Counted from the first letter of the stretch, positions 20,430-32,469 are shown. The stretch: DNA of 64,000 bases from Oegoconia quadripuncta (GCA_949316235.1 OX438742.1:10420815-10484814), one strand, 5' to 3'. Notes: generated from the sequence alone by a model not told the origin. Made by a program: numbers and translations.

Positions 20430-20760
20430 AAGAAAATTACCACTTGCGCGTCTTGACGACATTTACTTATGCACTTCACTGATGCAAGGGCAACTTGCAT
20501 GGCGAGTGCCACACGGGGGGATGACGGGCGCGCGGCGGGTGTTACGTCACAAAAATATAACCGGATTCTATTTTGTTGCAAGTTGAAAGTTAATTTGCGT
20601 TAATCACTGTCCGACATCTTTTCATTACTGCACTGTCACTGTACTAAAAAGCAACCGCGTGTAAATCGACCATTAAATTAAATTCACAACCACACGCCCG
20701 TTCCCATTAAGACGTCATACAGGCCGGCGTGTGCCTGTCGTCATTCCATCTTTTCGAAAA
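20430..20760. promoter_or_regulatory. GC-rich non-repetitive patch, candidate cis-regulatory DNA
   Basis: This patch stands out from its AT-rich surroundings. It has CpG-rich text (GGGCGCGCGGCGGGTGTTAC) and CRE-half-site-like words TTACGTCA and GACGTCAT, and no repeat match elsewhere in the window. It lies about 3 kb upstream of the scrt exon, probably in its intron. Function is inference only. Confidence 0.3.
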
Positions 20761-20907
20761 TTCTATATGATTATTAAATAATTACGACGATCAAACTGTA
20801 TTTCCGACAATTGTACTATATTTCTAATTACTTTACTAATTACCAATTTCGCAATATATTTGAAACACGACGTTTGAAAAATATTGAAATTCTCAAACAT
20901 TTAGGAG

Positions 20908-21117
20908 TAGCTAGCTTTTCGCCCGCGACGTTGTCGCCGTGGAAAACTTTAATTAGTTTATCCCACGGGAACTACTAACTTTATCGGGATGTTTCAATCC
21001 AGATTATGTTCTACCTATACCAAATTTTATCCAGATTCTTTCATCCGTTTCGCTGTCATTGAGCAACATACACACAAATATACATACATCCAACCTTCTG
21101 CATTTATAATATTAGTT
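20908..21117 (+). repeat. REP-1 copy, complete
   Basis: The copy is uninterrupted from CTAGCTTTTCGCCCGCGAC to CTGCATTTATAATATTAGTT, including TTTATCGGGATG and GTTCTACCTATACCAAATTT. It serves as an empty-site reference for the split copies at 732-1455 and 51084-51511. Confidence 0.87.
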
Positions 21118-21361
21118 TGATTACAATCAAGTCAAGAGCATATTAATTAACAATGCTATAGTTTCACCGCCCTTATTTGCTTACTCCCGACAACAGTGTG
21201 TTTGTCCAGCTGTCTCTCAATATAAAGCGTGGCCCGATTTTATTGCTGCTTTATTTAATTAAGGATTTAAATAGGAGAAGGATGATTGATGATTTATATA
21301 AATCGGCTCAGTCTTTTCAACTATATTTAACTTATAACACAGTTATTTTGTATATACCGGT

Positions 21362-21673
21362 GAGTTTTTACCGAAAGGAAAAAGTGAAATAAAAGTTATT
21401 GCCATAGATACTTTCATTTTTTTTATTCACAAACGTAATCGAAGCACGCACTGGCCGGGTATTGATATGCGATTGGTGGGATTCGTAGGGTTACTATCAT
21501 GCGAAATTTAGGAACTCATATTTTCTCCAAGATTCTTTTAATTATATAATTTAATGATTATGTGGAATAGGCTACAAACGCTTTATTTGATTATGGTTTT
21601 AAAAAAAATAATACCTTCCATTTCACTTACCTAACACACATGTCCTATTTTTTTCCTCACGGTAAAAAAGCTC
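21362..21673. mobile_element. MITE-1 copy
   Basis: The left end GAGTTTTTACCGAAAGGAAA is shortened. The right end ACCTAACACACATGTCCTAT, TTTTTTCCTCACGGTAAAAA retains the long repeat. The interior, GGGTTACTATCATGCGAAAT and TAGGCTACAAACGCTTTATT, is the reverse complement of the 27159-27428 copy. Confidence 0.75.
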
Positions 21674-21714
21674 AGAGGTATATTATGTTTATTTTCTCCA
21701 ACTCACAATGGTCA

Positions 21715-21945
21715 CTTATCATTATCATCGTTATTTCAGCCACAGGACATTCAATGCTGGATTTAGACTACCCCATAGCTTTTCACAGTGACTGGTTGAA
21801 AATGGTCAGTATCCAGCGACCTGATGAAGATCGCTGTAGTCCTACATTGCGTTTCTCGGAGCGTGGTCTCCACTCAAGAACTTAAATGCCCCACCGCCGT
21901 CACTTCTTCTGCCTCTCCAACATACCAATCCGCTAGGCTATGTCG
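21715..21945 (-). pseudogene. RTE-1 LINE 3' end remnant
   Basis: On the minus strand: GRWGI-VLEWRPRSEKRNVG, then RSSSGRW, then LWGSLNPALNVLWLK and a degenerate (GAT)n-like end. This matches the C-terminal GRW...EWRPR motifs of RTE reverse transcriptase. Internal stops are present. Confidence 0.65.
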
Positions 21946-23319
21946 GTGATAAGTGGTTATTTATTCGATTGTACTCGTCAAAATGAAAATGTCTGATAGT
22001 AAGGTAGTAAGAGTGGTGATCTGTAGCACAGGTTTCGAACCATTTTCAGACTCCAGTCTCTCACAAAGAAATTTGTTTGTTTCTACCTACCATTACTGTT
22101 AAATCGGTGTACCTATCTCTTTATGGTAAGATAATAAATAATTATCATTATCATTAAAAACGTAAAATAAAATTTATTTTCGAGTATGTTTGCATGTGGA
22201 ATTTTATTGGAGCATTTAATATTTAGGGGCTATTTAAGGCAATTTCAACTTGTTTTTAGTCATGTTTTTTAGAGAAGCTGGTAACCCTGTTGCTATCTGT
22301 CAAAGTTGCAAAACGTGTGCTTCACAAATGTGTGTTAATGTGTCTATATAATGTCATTCATAGTTACATTGATACAATACACGCAATAACGAGTTTTACA
22401 AAAATAATTCCTGTCTAACATCATCCATAGTTACATGAATATAGTAGTGTGTTATGTGGAGGCGTAGCCAAGTGGCAAAAATGAAATATTTCGACACGTC
22501 CTAAGCATAATTTGGTATCTGAAAAATAGTAATTTTATAGGAGAGCCATTTGAAGTTTCAAATAGCTACAGTTTATTTAGTACTGGACTAATTGACGTGA
22601 AAATTTACATTTGGATTTTTGTATTGTCCTATTTTCAAATTTTGAAATAAGTGTTGCAGAATTCATCACAGATTTCAAGATATTGTATTCAGACAGTTAC
22701 GCTAGGGAATCAAATATGTACAAAATTGTCTAAGTGCCACATACAAAGTTATGCACGGAATCCGTTATTCAATCGAATATATTAAATGGCATATAAACAG
22801 TTATACATCGGAAGACGACATTGACAAAATGCCACATACGTAGTTATGATTCGAATTAGTGATTAGGCTAATTATGCAAATAAATAAACAAAATCTTTCC
22901 GTGAACTGTCTCTGGTTGCTCATGTTCGAAACATAAGAAATATTAATTAAAATTAAAAATAAATGAACATTTCACCGTGCACTACGGCGTCCAGAGCAGA
23001 TACCCCTCCTCCCTCTCATTCTTGTCCGTCGCATACCACTTTATCTACCATAGATAGATTTGTGGTGCGCACCATTTTTAAATAAACATTTTTATGCTTT
23101 CGCATATCGCTATAATTGGCAGTTTGGTGGGTAGTTGGTAATTATGCATATGACGTATCGTTTTATATGTCGTTATATATATGGTCTATATATGTCAGTC
23201 TGTGTGTCTATTTTTCAAGGACCTCCTTAAATATGAAACTTTTGGATTGAAGTAAATATTTTAAGGGATCCTTAAATGAGGTGCATGCGGCACCGACGAA
23301 AATGATACCACATTCAGTG
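21946..23319. other. No gene; loosely repeated words
   Basis: No coding exon was recognised upstream of the scrt exon. Between 22330 and 22860 the words CATAGTTACAT and GCCACATACNNAGTTATG recur two or three times each, possibly parts of a decayed element. Confidence 0.4.
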
Positions 23320-23617
23320 AAATCAGGTTCACATTTCTTTAGCGTCGCGCGGTCTGCTTACACTGTTTGTGTTCTTTGTGTCGTCACTTATCCTTGATTT
23401 TTACACTGTTGAATTAAATTTAAGATAGCGACTCTCAGGGCTCTCTACACTGCAGACATATGCAAAGTTATTTTCAACGAGATAAGTTTGTAATTTTTTT
23501 AGGTTTGTGAGTGAGCTTTTGAAAAGGTTTGAATGTACTTATAATCTTGCTTAGAATATTATTACCTTTGTCACAACGCCTTAGGTAGCCACGCTACCAG
23601 AAATGTGAACCTGATAT
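23320..23617. mobile_element. MITE-4: putative TIR element next to the scrt exon
   Basis: ATCAGGTTCACATTTCT (23322-23338) and its perfect reverse complement (23599-23615) flank about 260 bp of non-coding DNA. Similarity continues inward (TTAGCGT against GGTAGCGT). Only one copy is seen here, so mobility is inferred. The right end is 145 bp before the scrt splice acceptor. Confidence 0.55.
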
Positions 23618-23747
23618 GACTGGAGGTGTTACGCTCGTTATGCGGCCGCGTGCACCTCAATTAAGATCGCTGAAAACATTTATTTTATATTACCGATCCT
23701 AAGATTTACTTTTTGTTTCGCATTACTTCCTCTTGTGTTACAAGGAT

Positions 23748-23762
23748 TCATTTTGTTTACAG
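23748..23762 (+). other. Splice acceptor of the scrt exon
   Basis: A pyrimidine-rich TTCATTTTGTTTAC is followed by AG at 23761-23762. The downstream frame matches Scratch-type protein only after it. The exon starts with the last two bases of a codon, so the intron is phase 1. Confidence 0.8.
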
Positions 23763-24685
23763 AACCACAACCGCCAGAATATGCAGAGCTCGGCGCCAGT
23801 ACTTTTATGGGGCGGTCAGCGGCGGACACCGAGGCAGCACATGATCTTCTGTCTCTCGCCCAGAGCCTGCCCCCACTCACCCCCACCGTCGTCACAGTTC
23901 TACACGCCCCTGATCCTACCCCCATGCTCCCCGTCTACACGTATACCATCCAACCCACTAACCTCTACATCTTAGCGGAGGAAACACACAACCCCACTTA
24001 TCAGACTGTGCACACCATCACTCCTTTGCCATCAGAATATATACAGCCGCAGCAGGTCAACTATGTTGCATACCCCGAGTTTAATGCAAATCAAACCGTA
24101 ATACGCGGTCCTGAGATCACTGCACAATATGCCGAACCAAACTATAATACCAATACAAATCAGGAGCAAGTGGAAGTTGCACCTAAACCAGAAACCGAGG
24201 TTATGCAGGTGACAGAGCCGTCCCCGGTGGTGGGCAAGAAGTCGGCGAAGTACGTTTGCAACGAGTGCGGTAAAACATACGCGACGTCATCGAACCTGTC
24301 GCGACACAAGCAGACGCACCGTAGCTTGGACTCGGGGGCGGCCAAGCGGTGCTCAGAATGCGGGAAGGTGTATGTGTCCATGCCGGCGCTTGCGATGCAC
24401 GTGCTCACACACCGCATGAATCACGTTTGTGGGACATGCGGCAAGCAGTTCTCGCGGCCGTGGCTCCTGATCGGGCATTTGCGCTCCCACACTGGTGAGA
24501 AACCATACCTTTGCGTGAACTGCGGCAAGACTTTTGCCGACCGTTCCAACTTACGAGCGCATTTGCAAACGCATTCTCTTGATAAAAAGTACGAGTGCAG
24601 CCGCTGCGGGAAGACATTCGCCCTTAGGAGCTATCTCAACAAGCACCAAGAGGCCGCGTGCGTGCGTATGGACGTGGACGAGTAA
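23763..24685 (+). CDS. scrt: Scratch-type zinc-finger repressor, last coding exon
   Basis: The exon encodes 307 residues to a TAA stop. The first 160 or so are a Pro/Thr/Gln-rich low-complexity region. Five zinc fingers follow. Counted from the first whole codon, the metal ligands are C165/C168/H181/H185, C196/C199/H212/H216, C222/C225/H238/H242, C250/C253/H266/H270 and C278/C281/H294/C299. The last finger is C2HC, as in Snail-superfamily proteins. Diagnostic strings are TYATSSNLSRHKQTHRSLDS, VYVSMPALAMHVLTH, QFSRPWLLIGHLRSHTGEKP and SYLNKHQEAAC. The RSLDS linker and VSMPALAMHVLTH favour Scratch over Snail/Escargot. Scratch is a nuclear E-box-binding repressor that promotes neuronal fate (family knowledge). 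The N-terminal SNAG motif must be in an upstream exon, not found in this window. The array is much more GC-rich than its surroundings. Confidence 0.93.
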
Positions 24686-25784
24686 ATAACGACCGGCGAC
24701 AAACAAATGCAACGAACGATTTCTCTATGAACTTCTTTACACCTTTATATAAAAAAAATATTTTATAGCGTAGCTGCTCGTAGAGTCGACGGCGTCAATG
24801 GAATAATAAGCAATAATAATGTACCTAAGATAGTTATGGCTCTTTCCATAATTTTAAATATTTAGAAGTAAATTGTATTTTTTCAATTATTAGTCCGCTG
24901 CATCGGTGGCAGCAAACGTGTCAATTTATGGCAAGGGCCTGCAATGTTACAGCGTAGCGTAATGTTTAGAGTGATGTATAGGTAAGTTAGCGTCGCACGT
25001 CGCGTGGTGTAGAGACGTTAGGTTATAGTTACGGTGATACGTAGAGACTTAATGAAACCGTCGAGCTGTGGTACAAAGAGAGCAATAAGTACATGGGTAG
25101 AAGGACAGTGATAGGCGCACGAGTAGCGTGCGACGCATAGCGAGTAGCTTTAGCGAGTGGCGTCCCGAGAGGACCAAACTGTTGCTCGGGCGCCGCCGCC
25201 CGGGGCTAAGTCCGCGGCAGGCGCCGGCGCACGTGTGTTTCGGTGGTCGGCTCCAAACGTCTTCTAACACCCTCTGAGTTCTAACGTCATCCACCGTTCG
25301 AAAAATGACGCCTGCCAACGGCTACTGCCAAGGATGCACCACCGCTTACCTTCCAAATTTAACAACTTTGTTATAACCCAAATGGATTCTTTCTCAAACC
25401 TTTGTATCTATCGAACCATATATTGAAAACTATAGAAAATATTGCTATGGAAAATATAGCTCGTAAATAATTAATCCTTGACCAAATGATTTTAAGTAAA
25501 TCTAATCAATTATTCTAAGCAGATAAATTCATCTATTCTACTTCCACAAATAAGCCAAACTGAGGTAATTATAATAATATTACTTGCTCATTATATACAT
25601 AGTACGAAAGAACGAGACAGCGTTATGCAGTTCTGAACCGATAATAGGTAACTTAAACTTAGTTACTGAAATATCAATCTAACAACGTGTTATGCAGTCG
25701 ACAACTTACATATTGCTATAGATGCCGTGGTGTTAATCTAAATCAGAAAGGAACGTCGAGGAAATGTCTGAAGAATTGAATAAA
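24686..25784 (+). other. scrt: Probable scrt 3' UTR
   Basis: The first AATAAA after the stop that I can find is at 25779-25784. The stretch includes a GC-rich block at 25120-25270 (CGGGCGCCGCCGCCCGGGGC) without a plus-strand frame. An 89-codon minus frame at 25049-25318 starts only at TTG and is judged an effect of composition. The true poly(A) site is unproven. Confidence 0.45.
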
Positions 25785-27158
25785 GATGTTTTAGTAAATC
25801 GACTGTATTTCGCTTCGGTTCAGATGGGTCGAGAGATATTTCCCGCTAGGTTCGAGATACGTCGACCTCTTTCGTTACCTTTCACGGGATCTTAATAATC
25901 GTCATGTCGACTCAACAGTAACGCGAGATTAACAATTTCTGGAAATAGCTGGAGAGTAGTGCTTTCAGTTTCGAGAATTATTCAGACTTAAACTAATATT
26001 TTTTCATTACACTCTCTTCTATTGGATCGTTCAAGCCACCTTGAGTAAAGTAGTAAACAGTTTTATTTAACTGCATTTATTTAGCAACGTATTAGCTAAC
26101 GACAAACAAATAGCCATAAATGAAGCTAATTGTTGGAAGCATCAGAATAATCGCATGCACATCTAAAATGGTTAGGATAAGTTATGCTTTGTTTACGTGT
26201 TATATATTTATGTTTTGTTACATGCTATTTTGACAACTGTAATTGTAATCGTATAAAAATAAGTGTTGTTATTTATTTGTTTTATAGAACGAAGGTTTAG
26301 GTGGATGGCCTGTGAGTGAGTCATAAGAATGTATTTTTATATAGTTACATATTACTTGGTATAATCGGTATATAACACGAAGTCTTTCCGTTAATTATCA
26401 TAGAGTAATATATTTAGGCCTATCATATAACTTAAAAAGGAATGCTTAATAAAAATTTACTTAAAAAAAATTAAAAAAATTAACACAGCCTAATAAAAAA
26501 TTTGGATGCCTACCATAAAATTAAGTATCTATTTAAATAGCTTACACCGTATAGGTCATAATCAAATATGGAGATTTCTATCTAATGTAAATACATTTTC
26601 CAAAGCTGCTACATGTAATTCAAAAGTAATAAACTTATTTTCAAAGTTAATGCTATTATATTGATTACGTGTAATCATTAGTCTATGTGGTTCTTGATTT
26701 TTTAGTAAATTATATTTTTAATTAATGCAATTTAATGTTAGGTATCGGTATTCCAGTTTTTTTTATGAATTATGAAGTTATCGCGCCTAAATGTGCTGTC
26801 AGATTGGTTTCTTAGTATTGTAAAATATAAACACAATGTTATGTCAAGGATGTTTGCTTGCCATCATAATAAAATACTAAAGTAAACGGTATCAGTCAAG
26901 ATATATACCAAACCGAACTCACAGCCGTCATTATAATGCTATTACAATAAAATATAGTACACGATGTTTCATAAAACATTTTAGATTTAGAATATTCACT
27001 TAAAAAATTAAAACTGTTAAAAAATATATTAATAGGTAAGTGAATTAAAATTAGTGGAGCTCAAAAATTCGATGAGCAGTTTTAGTATTGCTTTAAGATG
27101 TAGGCCCGCAGTGGCATAATAGAAATGGATATATTTCTATACTTAAGTTATACCGTAT
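25785..27158. other. AT-rich intergenic DNA, nothing recognised
   Basis: No open frame of note, SINE or LINE remnant. Confidence 0.55.
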
Positions 27159-27428
27159 GAGTTATTTTACTGTAAGGAAAAAATAGGGCATATTATACGT
27201 AAGTGAAATTGAAGGCATTGGACATAATTAAATCATTTTTTTCAAAACCATCTATTTGGCGGAAGCATTTGTAGCCTGTTCCATATAATTACCTACATTA
27301 TTAAATTAAATAAAACTTGGAGAGCATATGAGTTTCAAATAAATTTCGCTTGTTAGGAATCACATATTAATCTCCTGACGACGACGGACGATGATTACCC
27401 TATTGTTTTCCTTACGGTGGAAAAACTC
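27159..27428. mobile_element. MITE-1 copy, about 270 bp, uninterrupted
   Basis: The left end GAGTTATTTTACTGTAAGG, AAAAAATAGGGCATATTATA and the right end TACCCTATTGTTTTCCTTAC, GGTGGAAAAACTC are inverted repeats. The interior GTAGCCTGTTCCATATAATT and GAGTTTCAAATAAATTTCGC is shared with the copies at 10928 and 21362. Confidence 0.78.
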
Positions 27429-28274
27429 ACCCTAATTTCGCGGACGTGTGGTTGGATTTTAACATACATATATATACGTATCATATCTACAAATATATGA
27501 ATAGCGTAGTTTATATGTAATGTCAATTTTAATAATTTTCGTCAATTCCGTAGAAATATTGTAAACAATTATTCTCAACTCACGTAGAAACCTGTAATCA
27601 AGCGTACTAACAATAATTTAATTTAATCGTGTATTTAAAATACTTGTTATTTCTGTATATTAAACCTGACATTGTTGATTGAAATATTGCTGCATCAATT
27701 AAAGTAATGGAAGTGCAAATTAGCAGTGGTTTACATATTTCAATTACGCTCGAATGCAAACGCTACTGAATTCGAAGTAACATTTTCGACAATCCATATC
27801 AATTTAATCACTGATGTTGGTACATGTATTATTAAATAATGTATTCCAATGCTACATTTATTAATTCGAGTATACATATCGTGATAGTTATAAGGTTTTG
27901 TGATTAATCATTCAAATTAGTAAAATAGCTTCCTGTTCGAATTGAACAACAATAATAATGAGACTGTTAAAGTTTAATAAATACGTTTCGCGGAATATAA
28001 AAAGGAATGGAGTCTTAACGCAACGTGTATTTATTCCTGCCGCAGCTCCACTTGAGTTTCGTTCGTTCATTTCAACTTCAATTCCTTTAAAATGTAATTG
28101 AAATATTGTTTCACAATTCGGTACAAATGAAAATAAACCTGACGCTATGCGTTATAAAGCGCATTCTTGTTAGACTACAAGCTCTCAGTGATTACTCTCA
28201 GATTAGTATTTTACGAAATATTTAAGACTGAGATTTCAAAAATATATTTTTGAAATCGTTAATTATAAAAATTG
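27429..28274. other. No gene recognised; palindrome near the end
   Basis: AT-rich DNA. The only structure is the palindrome annotated at 28232-28257. Confidence 0.5.
28232..28257. repeat. Perfect 26-bp palindrome
   Basis: GATTTCAAAAATA is followed directly by its reverse complement, with no spacer. Confidence 0.85.
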
Positions 28275-28475
28275 AGGTTCCCGGCTAAGTCCCGTCTCTT
28301 TCCGTACGGGTCGTAAAAGGTGACTAAGAGATCGTTTTTCGTGAGCGTTATCAGTATTATACCAGTTATGAGCAGCAGTCCCATAGCTGCGATCGCCCAC
28401 CAGCTTGGCCATCACGTGGCGATTATCGCAAATTCTTACGTTCAACAGTGGACTTTTATAGGCAGTTAATATATA
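28275..28475 (+). repeat. REP-5 copy
   Basis: CCCGTCTCTTTCCGTACGGG, GTCGTAAAAGGTGACTAAGA, GATCG, then CAGCAGTCC and GTGGACTTTTATAGGC. A second copy at 44660-44890 has the same order of words. The first block resembles REP-2, so the two families may share a LINE 3' end. Confidence 0.6.
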
Positions 28476-28784
28476 TGAGATTTCTGATTAGTTCTGTTAT
28501 CATATTGTACAGGTAACGGCATAATTAGCGTAATATAAATAATCTCTAAAAACCAAATGACATAGAACCGGTCACTATCCAATGACTATTTAAAATACAG
28601 TCGTGACAGATCCCACCTCCACACCTATAAGCTAGGATTAATAGTGGTAATCGACGCGACGTCAACGGAATGCAGACGGTGACTCTGTGTTACCTTAAAC
28701 CTCAAACTAGTTGAAGAAATAGCGTATGTAAGAAAGAAGAAGTTTCCCACTTCCATGGCGATCGCTATCTTCTGACTTAGGTAT

Positions 28785-29000
28785 TACTAGCTTTTCGTCC
28801 GCGACTTCGCCTGCGTGGATTAACTTTATCGCGGATATTTTATTACCATATATGATATACCACAGAATCTACTCGGGATAAAAAATATACTTCATTTTTA
28901 TCCAGGGTTTGTTCTACCTATATATATACTCAATCCGGTCAACCGTTTCGCCGTGATTGAGAAATAAACAAACATCTAAACTTTCGCTTTAGATTATTTT
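28785..29000 (+). repeat. REP-1 copy
   Basis: Runs from ACTAGCTTTTCGTCCGCGAC to ACATCTAAACTTTCGCTTTA. The centre TTATCCCGTGGGAACTACTC is replaced by a diverged AT-rich stretch. Confidence 0.83.
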
Positions 29001-32000
29001 TTACAATTCGGGAAATAAACAAATGAAACTCATTCGGAAATGATGCGAAGGGAAATATCGCGTATATGAAAAAATATTTTAGATAATGAACACTAATAGT
29101 TCAATGTTAACTAGTAAAGGTTCGAAAAATTGTTTGGTGTGTGGTAGGTATGTCGATGTTTAGGGTTCGCCGCCATAAGTATTGCCTGCTCTTAATACAC
29201 GTACAAACATCGCAATCTTGGAAATTGTAGCATCTAAGTATACTAATGGCTCTCGGGACCGAGGTAGGTCTTCACCTGTCCTACTTCAGTCGAGTCCTCT
29301 CTCAGGAGAGGGAGCACTAAGAACTTCGACATCGCTTAGAGTGAAATGACATTTAAACTTATATTTTATAAAACCACGATATTTTATTAAAGCAATTTGA
29401 CGATTGATTTAAGAGTGATCAGAATGTTCAAGGACTAAGAAATTTGTTTAGTACTTCGTTCTTTTTTGGTTTCTAAACACGATATCGTACTTAAATCATA
29501 GCTTAGATTTACCCATACCAAATTATTATATAGGAGGCCTTTAATATTTTCGAGAATTTTCTTAAGTTTAAAGAGCAGAATCGATATCTGCTTTACATAT
29601 GTAGGCATATGTTAGCAATAGATTTGTTTTAAAGTTCTTAGCAATCAAATTAGTTATTCTCATAAATATAAAAGCATGGCATTTAAAATGTCACTATAGT
29701 AATCTTAATCACGTGAAGTCAGTAGCTATATCCGGGTAGGTACGGCTAACAATTCGCAAATAGTACGTTAGGCAAAATATACATAAAATATTTTAAAATA
29801 TTCATTTCTCATCTAGCCGACACTGTGTACACATGACCTACAACCAAACGAACAAGTTAACTGACTTTCCTCCTTTGAATTTAATAAATGTTTATTCACT
29901 GTGTCAAATGTGTTTACAGTTTGTGTACAAATAATATTATTGGGACAAGCGGCGCCAATAAATGGCTTCTATTACCATTCTGTTTGCTGTTGGTACACAT
30001 TCATATTGTTAAAGAAAGTTCAGTAAGCAAACTAGCTACAAATGAAATTAGTTTCAAATATTTACTATTATTTTGCCGGGCATAGTTGACGGTTAGCCTT
30101 GGTAGTATTACTGACAATCTTGACTAGAACCTGGTTAAGGAGAGAAAAGGCTTTTGTCAATTTTATTTGTTTGGCAAGATAGGGCCTAGATTTTCCTGCA
30201 ATGGTTTTTTAATTACTATAATAATGTTTTTTATCACAAATTTTATATACCGTTAAAGACAGATGTTATGACAACATTCGCGTTGCTTTAATTAATATAT
30301 AACTACCAAGTTGTAGAGCGAAGGCGATGCTGACGCGGATTGGTGATACATTCAATTACTAACGTCTAGTACTGATGTAATTAGGGCCGATTGATTCATG
30401 CAGAAGCTCCCTCGATAGACTTCTGACTGCATGTGACAGCTAATTAACTCCACCGATATCACTTCTGAGTTATAATCAAATTGTGTATAATAGTTGCAAT
30501 GTAAGTTCATATCATAATAATGTTAGTTTGTAAACATTTGATCTCATAAGTAACTAATTGATATATAGGATACCTACTTTAATGCCAAAAGAACATTTAC
30601 ACTTTCTTCGTATTGTATGAGGGAATATAAATGTTTAATGTCACCAACAGCCATCCGTTACACTATCCAAGATCTTTGTTAAGTGGTGATAGTCATAGTA
30701 TAACATGTTTTAGTGTGGTAAATTTTCCCACTGCTGTCATATTAATGACAGGCTATTTCCACACCATGTAAGATTTCACCAAAAGTTGGTATGTAACACA
30801 TATGAATTGTATCACAGATCTTCGATAGTGTAATTGGGTATACAGAACGTGTATATAAACCACACATGCAAAGCTATACAAAGACTACCCTACAACTTAG
30901 TTACTTTGTCAATTAACATAATTATACATAAACGATGTTACGAGAATTCAGGGTGTAATTAAATGGACCATAATTTTGCCTCATAATTTTCAAAATATAT
31001 TTGGAAAAATTCTAGTTCATTTTCTAATACAGTCTGTCATATATAAATAGTAATTATTATATTAATAAGCAAAATGTTATTAGGAAATATAAATTAGTTA
31101 CATTTATAAAAATAAGTTGACGCCTGCTCTTAAATAGATAACAATAACTGATACGAATCTGGTTGAGATGTAGTTATATGAAATTTAAATCAATATTATG
31201 TAATATTTACTTTTGGTAAGTCTAGGATAGGTGCCTGACTTATGAACTTTGCTGAAACAAACACGACTTGTATGCGATGTTTATTGAATATTTCATTTAT
31301 ACAAATCCTTTTCCACATTATTGACATGTATTTCCAGTTATATAATTTACGTTTTCTGTAATTTATTTAAATAAAGCAACTATCCTGGGACTGTCCTAAG
31401 TAATAGTACCAAAGATATTTTGTTTGGCATGGAATTTAGTTATTGCAGATTTAATATAACTTTAATTATTTAAACTCAACTTATTATATATTCGTATGTA
31501 AGTGCATAATAGATAGCGTAAGTAACGTTATGAGAAGTAGATACTTAAGTATTTTCTAAGGACCTTCGCAAGAAATTTGGAAAGAAAAGCAATATATGAA
31601 GTACAATTTTAAAACTATTTACATTACCTATATATTATCTCCAAAAAGTATATTTATAGGGGCAGGGATATTACAATTAAGGTACAATTTTAATAATTTA
31701 TTTTCGATCCGGTATAGTTGGAATGCGCAAATATTTATTTAATTTATAATTTTGCAACTTTTACTCAAAACGTGAACTTAAGACTATTTTTGAAGCCGTA
31801 AAAAGTAACACTGAAATGACATTCGTCACTAAGCCGAGCGCTGTATATCGGACCGTTTAAACCGGAATAGTTTCGTGCCGCTTTGCCTTTCACACGCCAT
31901 AGGCGCTCAAAGCCAAAGGCAACTCAACTTCCTGCCGATATTCACAGCGGATTACTAGCCCTCGTTGACATTTCGCCCCAATAACGACTGCATATGCGAC

Positions 32001-32305
32001 CCTATCCGAAAATAGAGAAGCAATTTCTGGTTTATTCATGTTAAGGCACGGTAGAAAAGCATTCACTTTTATTGGAAGGCTCACGTATTTGATGCATTTG
32101 AAAAAGGCGTTTTATTTTCATCTAGTGCATAAAATTCTATTCATTTCGTATCGAATATTTTTCAGGAAATGTTCAATGGATTCGTGTCTAAGCGTCAATA
32201 CATCATACACGACAACCGTGAGTGGCAAATCGTATAAATAGTTATTAACAAATATTGTTATTAGCTACATAGCATGACCAAAAAGGCATAGATACAGAAA
32301 AAAAA
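29001..32305. other. Repeat-poor AT-rich DNA
   Basis: No SINE, LINE or coding exon was recognised over 3.3 kb. A somewhat GC-richer block at 31790-32090 (GCCGAGCGCTGTATATCGG, CACACGCCATAGGCGCTCAA) has no match elsewhere in the window and no supported frame. Confidence 0.5.
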
Positions 32306-32430
32306 TCAAGCAATGTTAAGAGCATTGTTGTGTTTCGGTTGTTATAGATAAGATAGCCAGTCCCCCAAAATAAAATTAGGGCTCCGAGTGAGCACGAATC
32401 CACCTTCATCTTCACTTAACATCAGGTGTG
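32306..32430 (+). repeat. SINE-C 3' part
   Basis: GCAATGTTAAGAGCATTGTT, GATAAGATAGCCAGTCCCCC, CTTCACTTAACATCAGGTGT. Head missing, and the last 20 bases of the family are lost. Confidence 0.75.
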
Positions 32431-32469
32431 ACATTTGTGAACCGATTTTAATAATTCCTTTTTGGTCGA

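Noticed and set aside
23763..24685. Assignment of the zinc-finger exon to snail, escargot or worniu
   Set aside because: The first-to-second finger linker HRSLDS, VYVSMPALAMHVLTH and QFSRPWLLIGHLRSH fit Scratch better, although a Scratch-like paralog cannot be excluded.
25049..25318. 89-codon minus-strand frame opposite the scrt 3' UTR
   Set aside because: It starts at TTG and is explained by GC-rich composition that removes stops.
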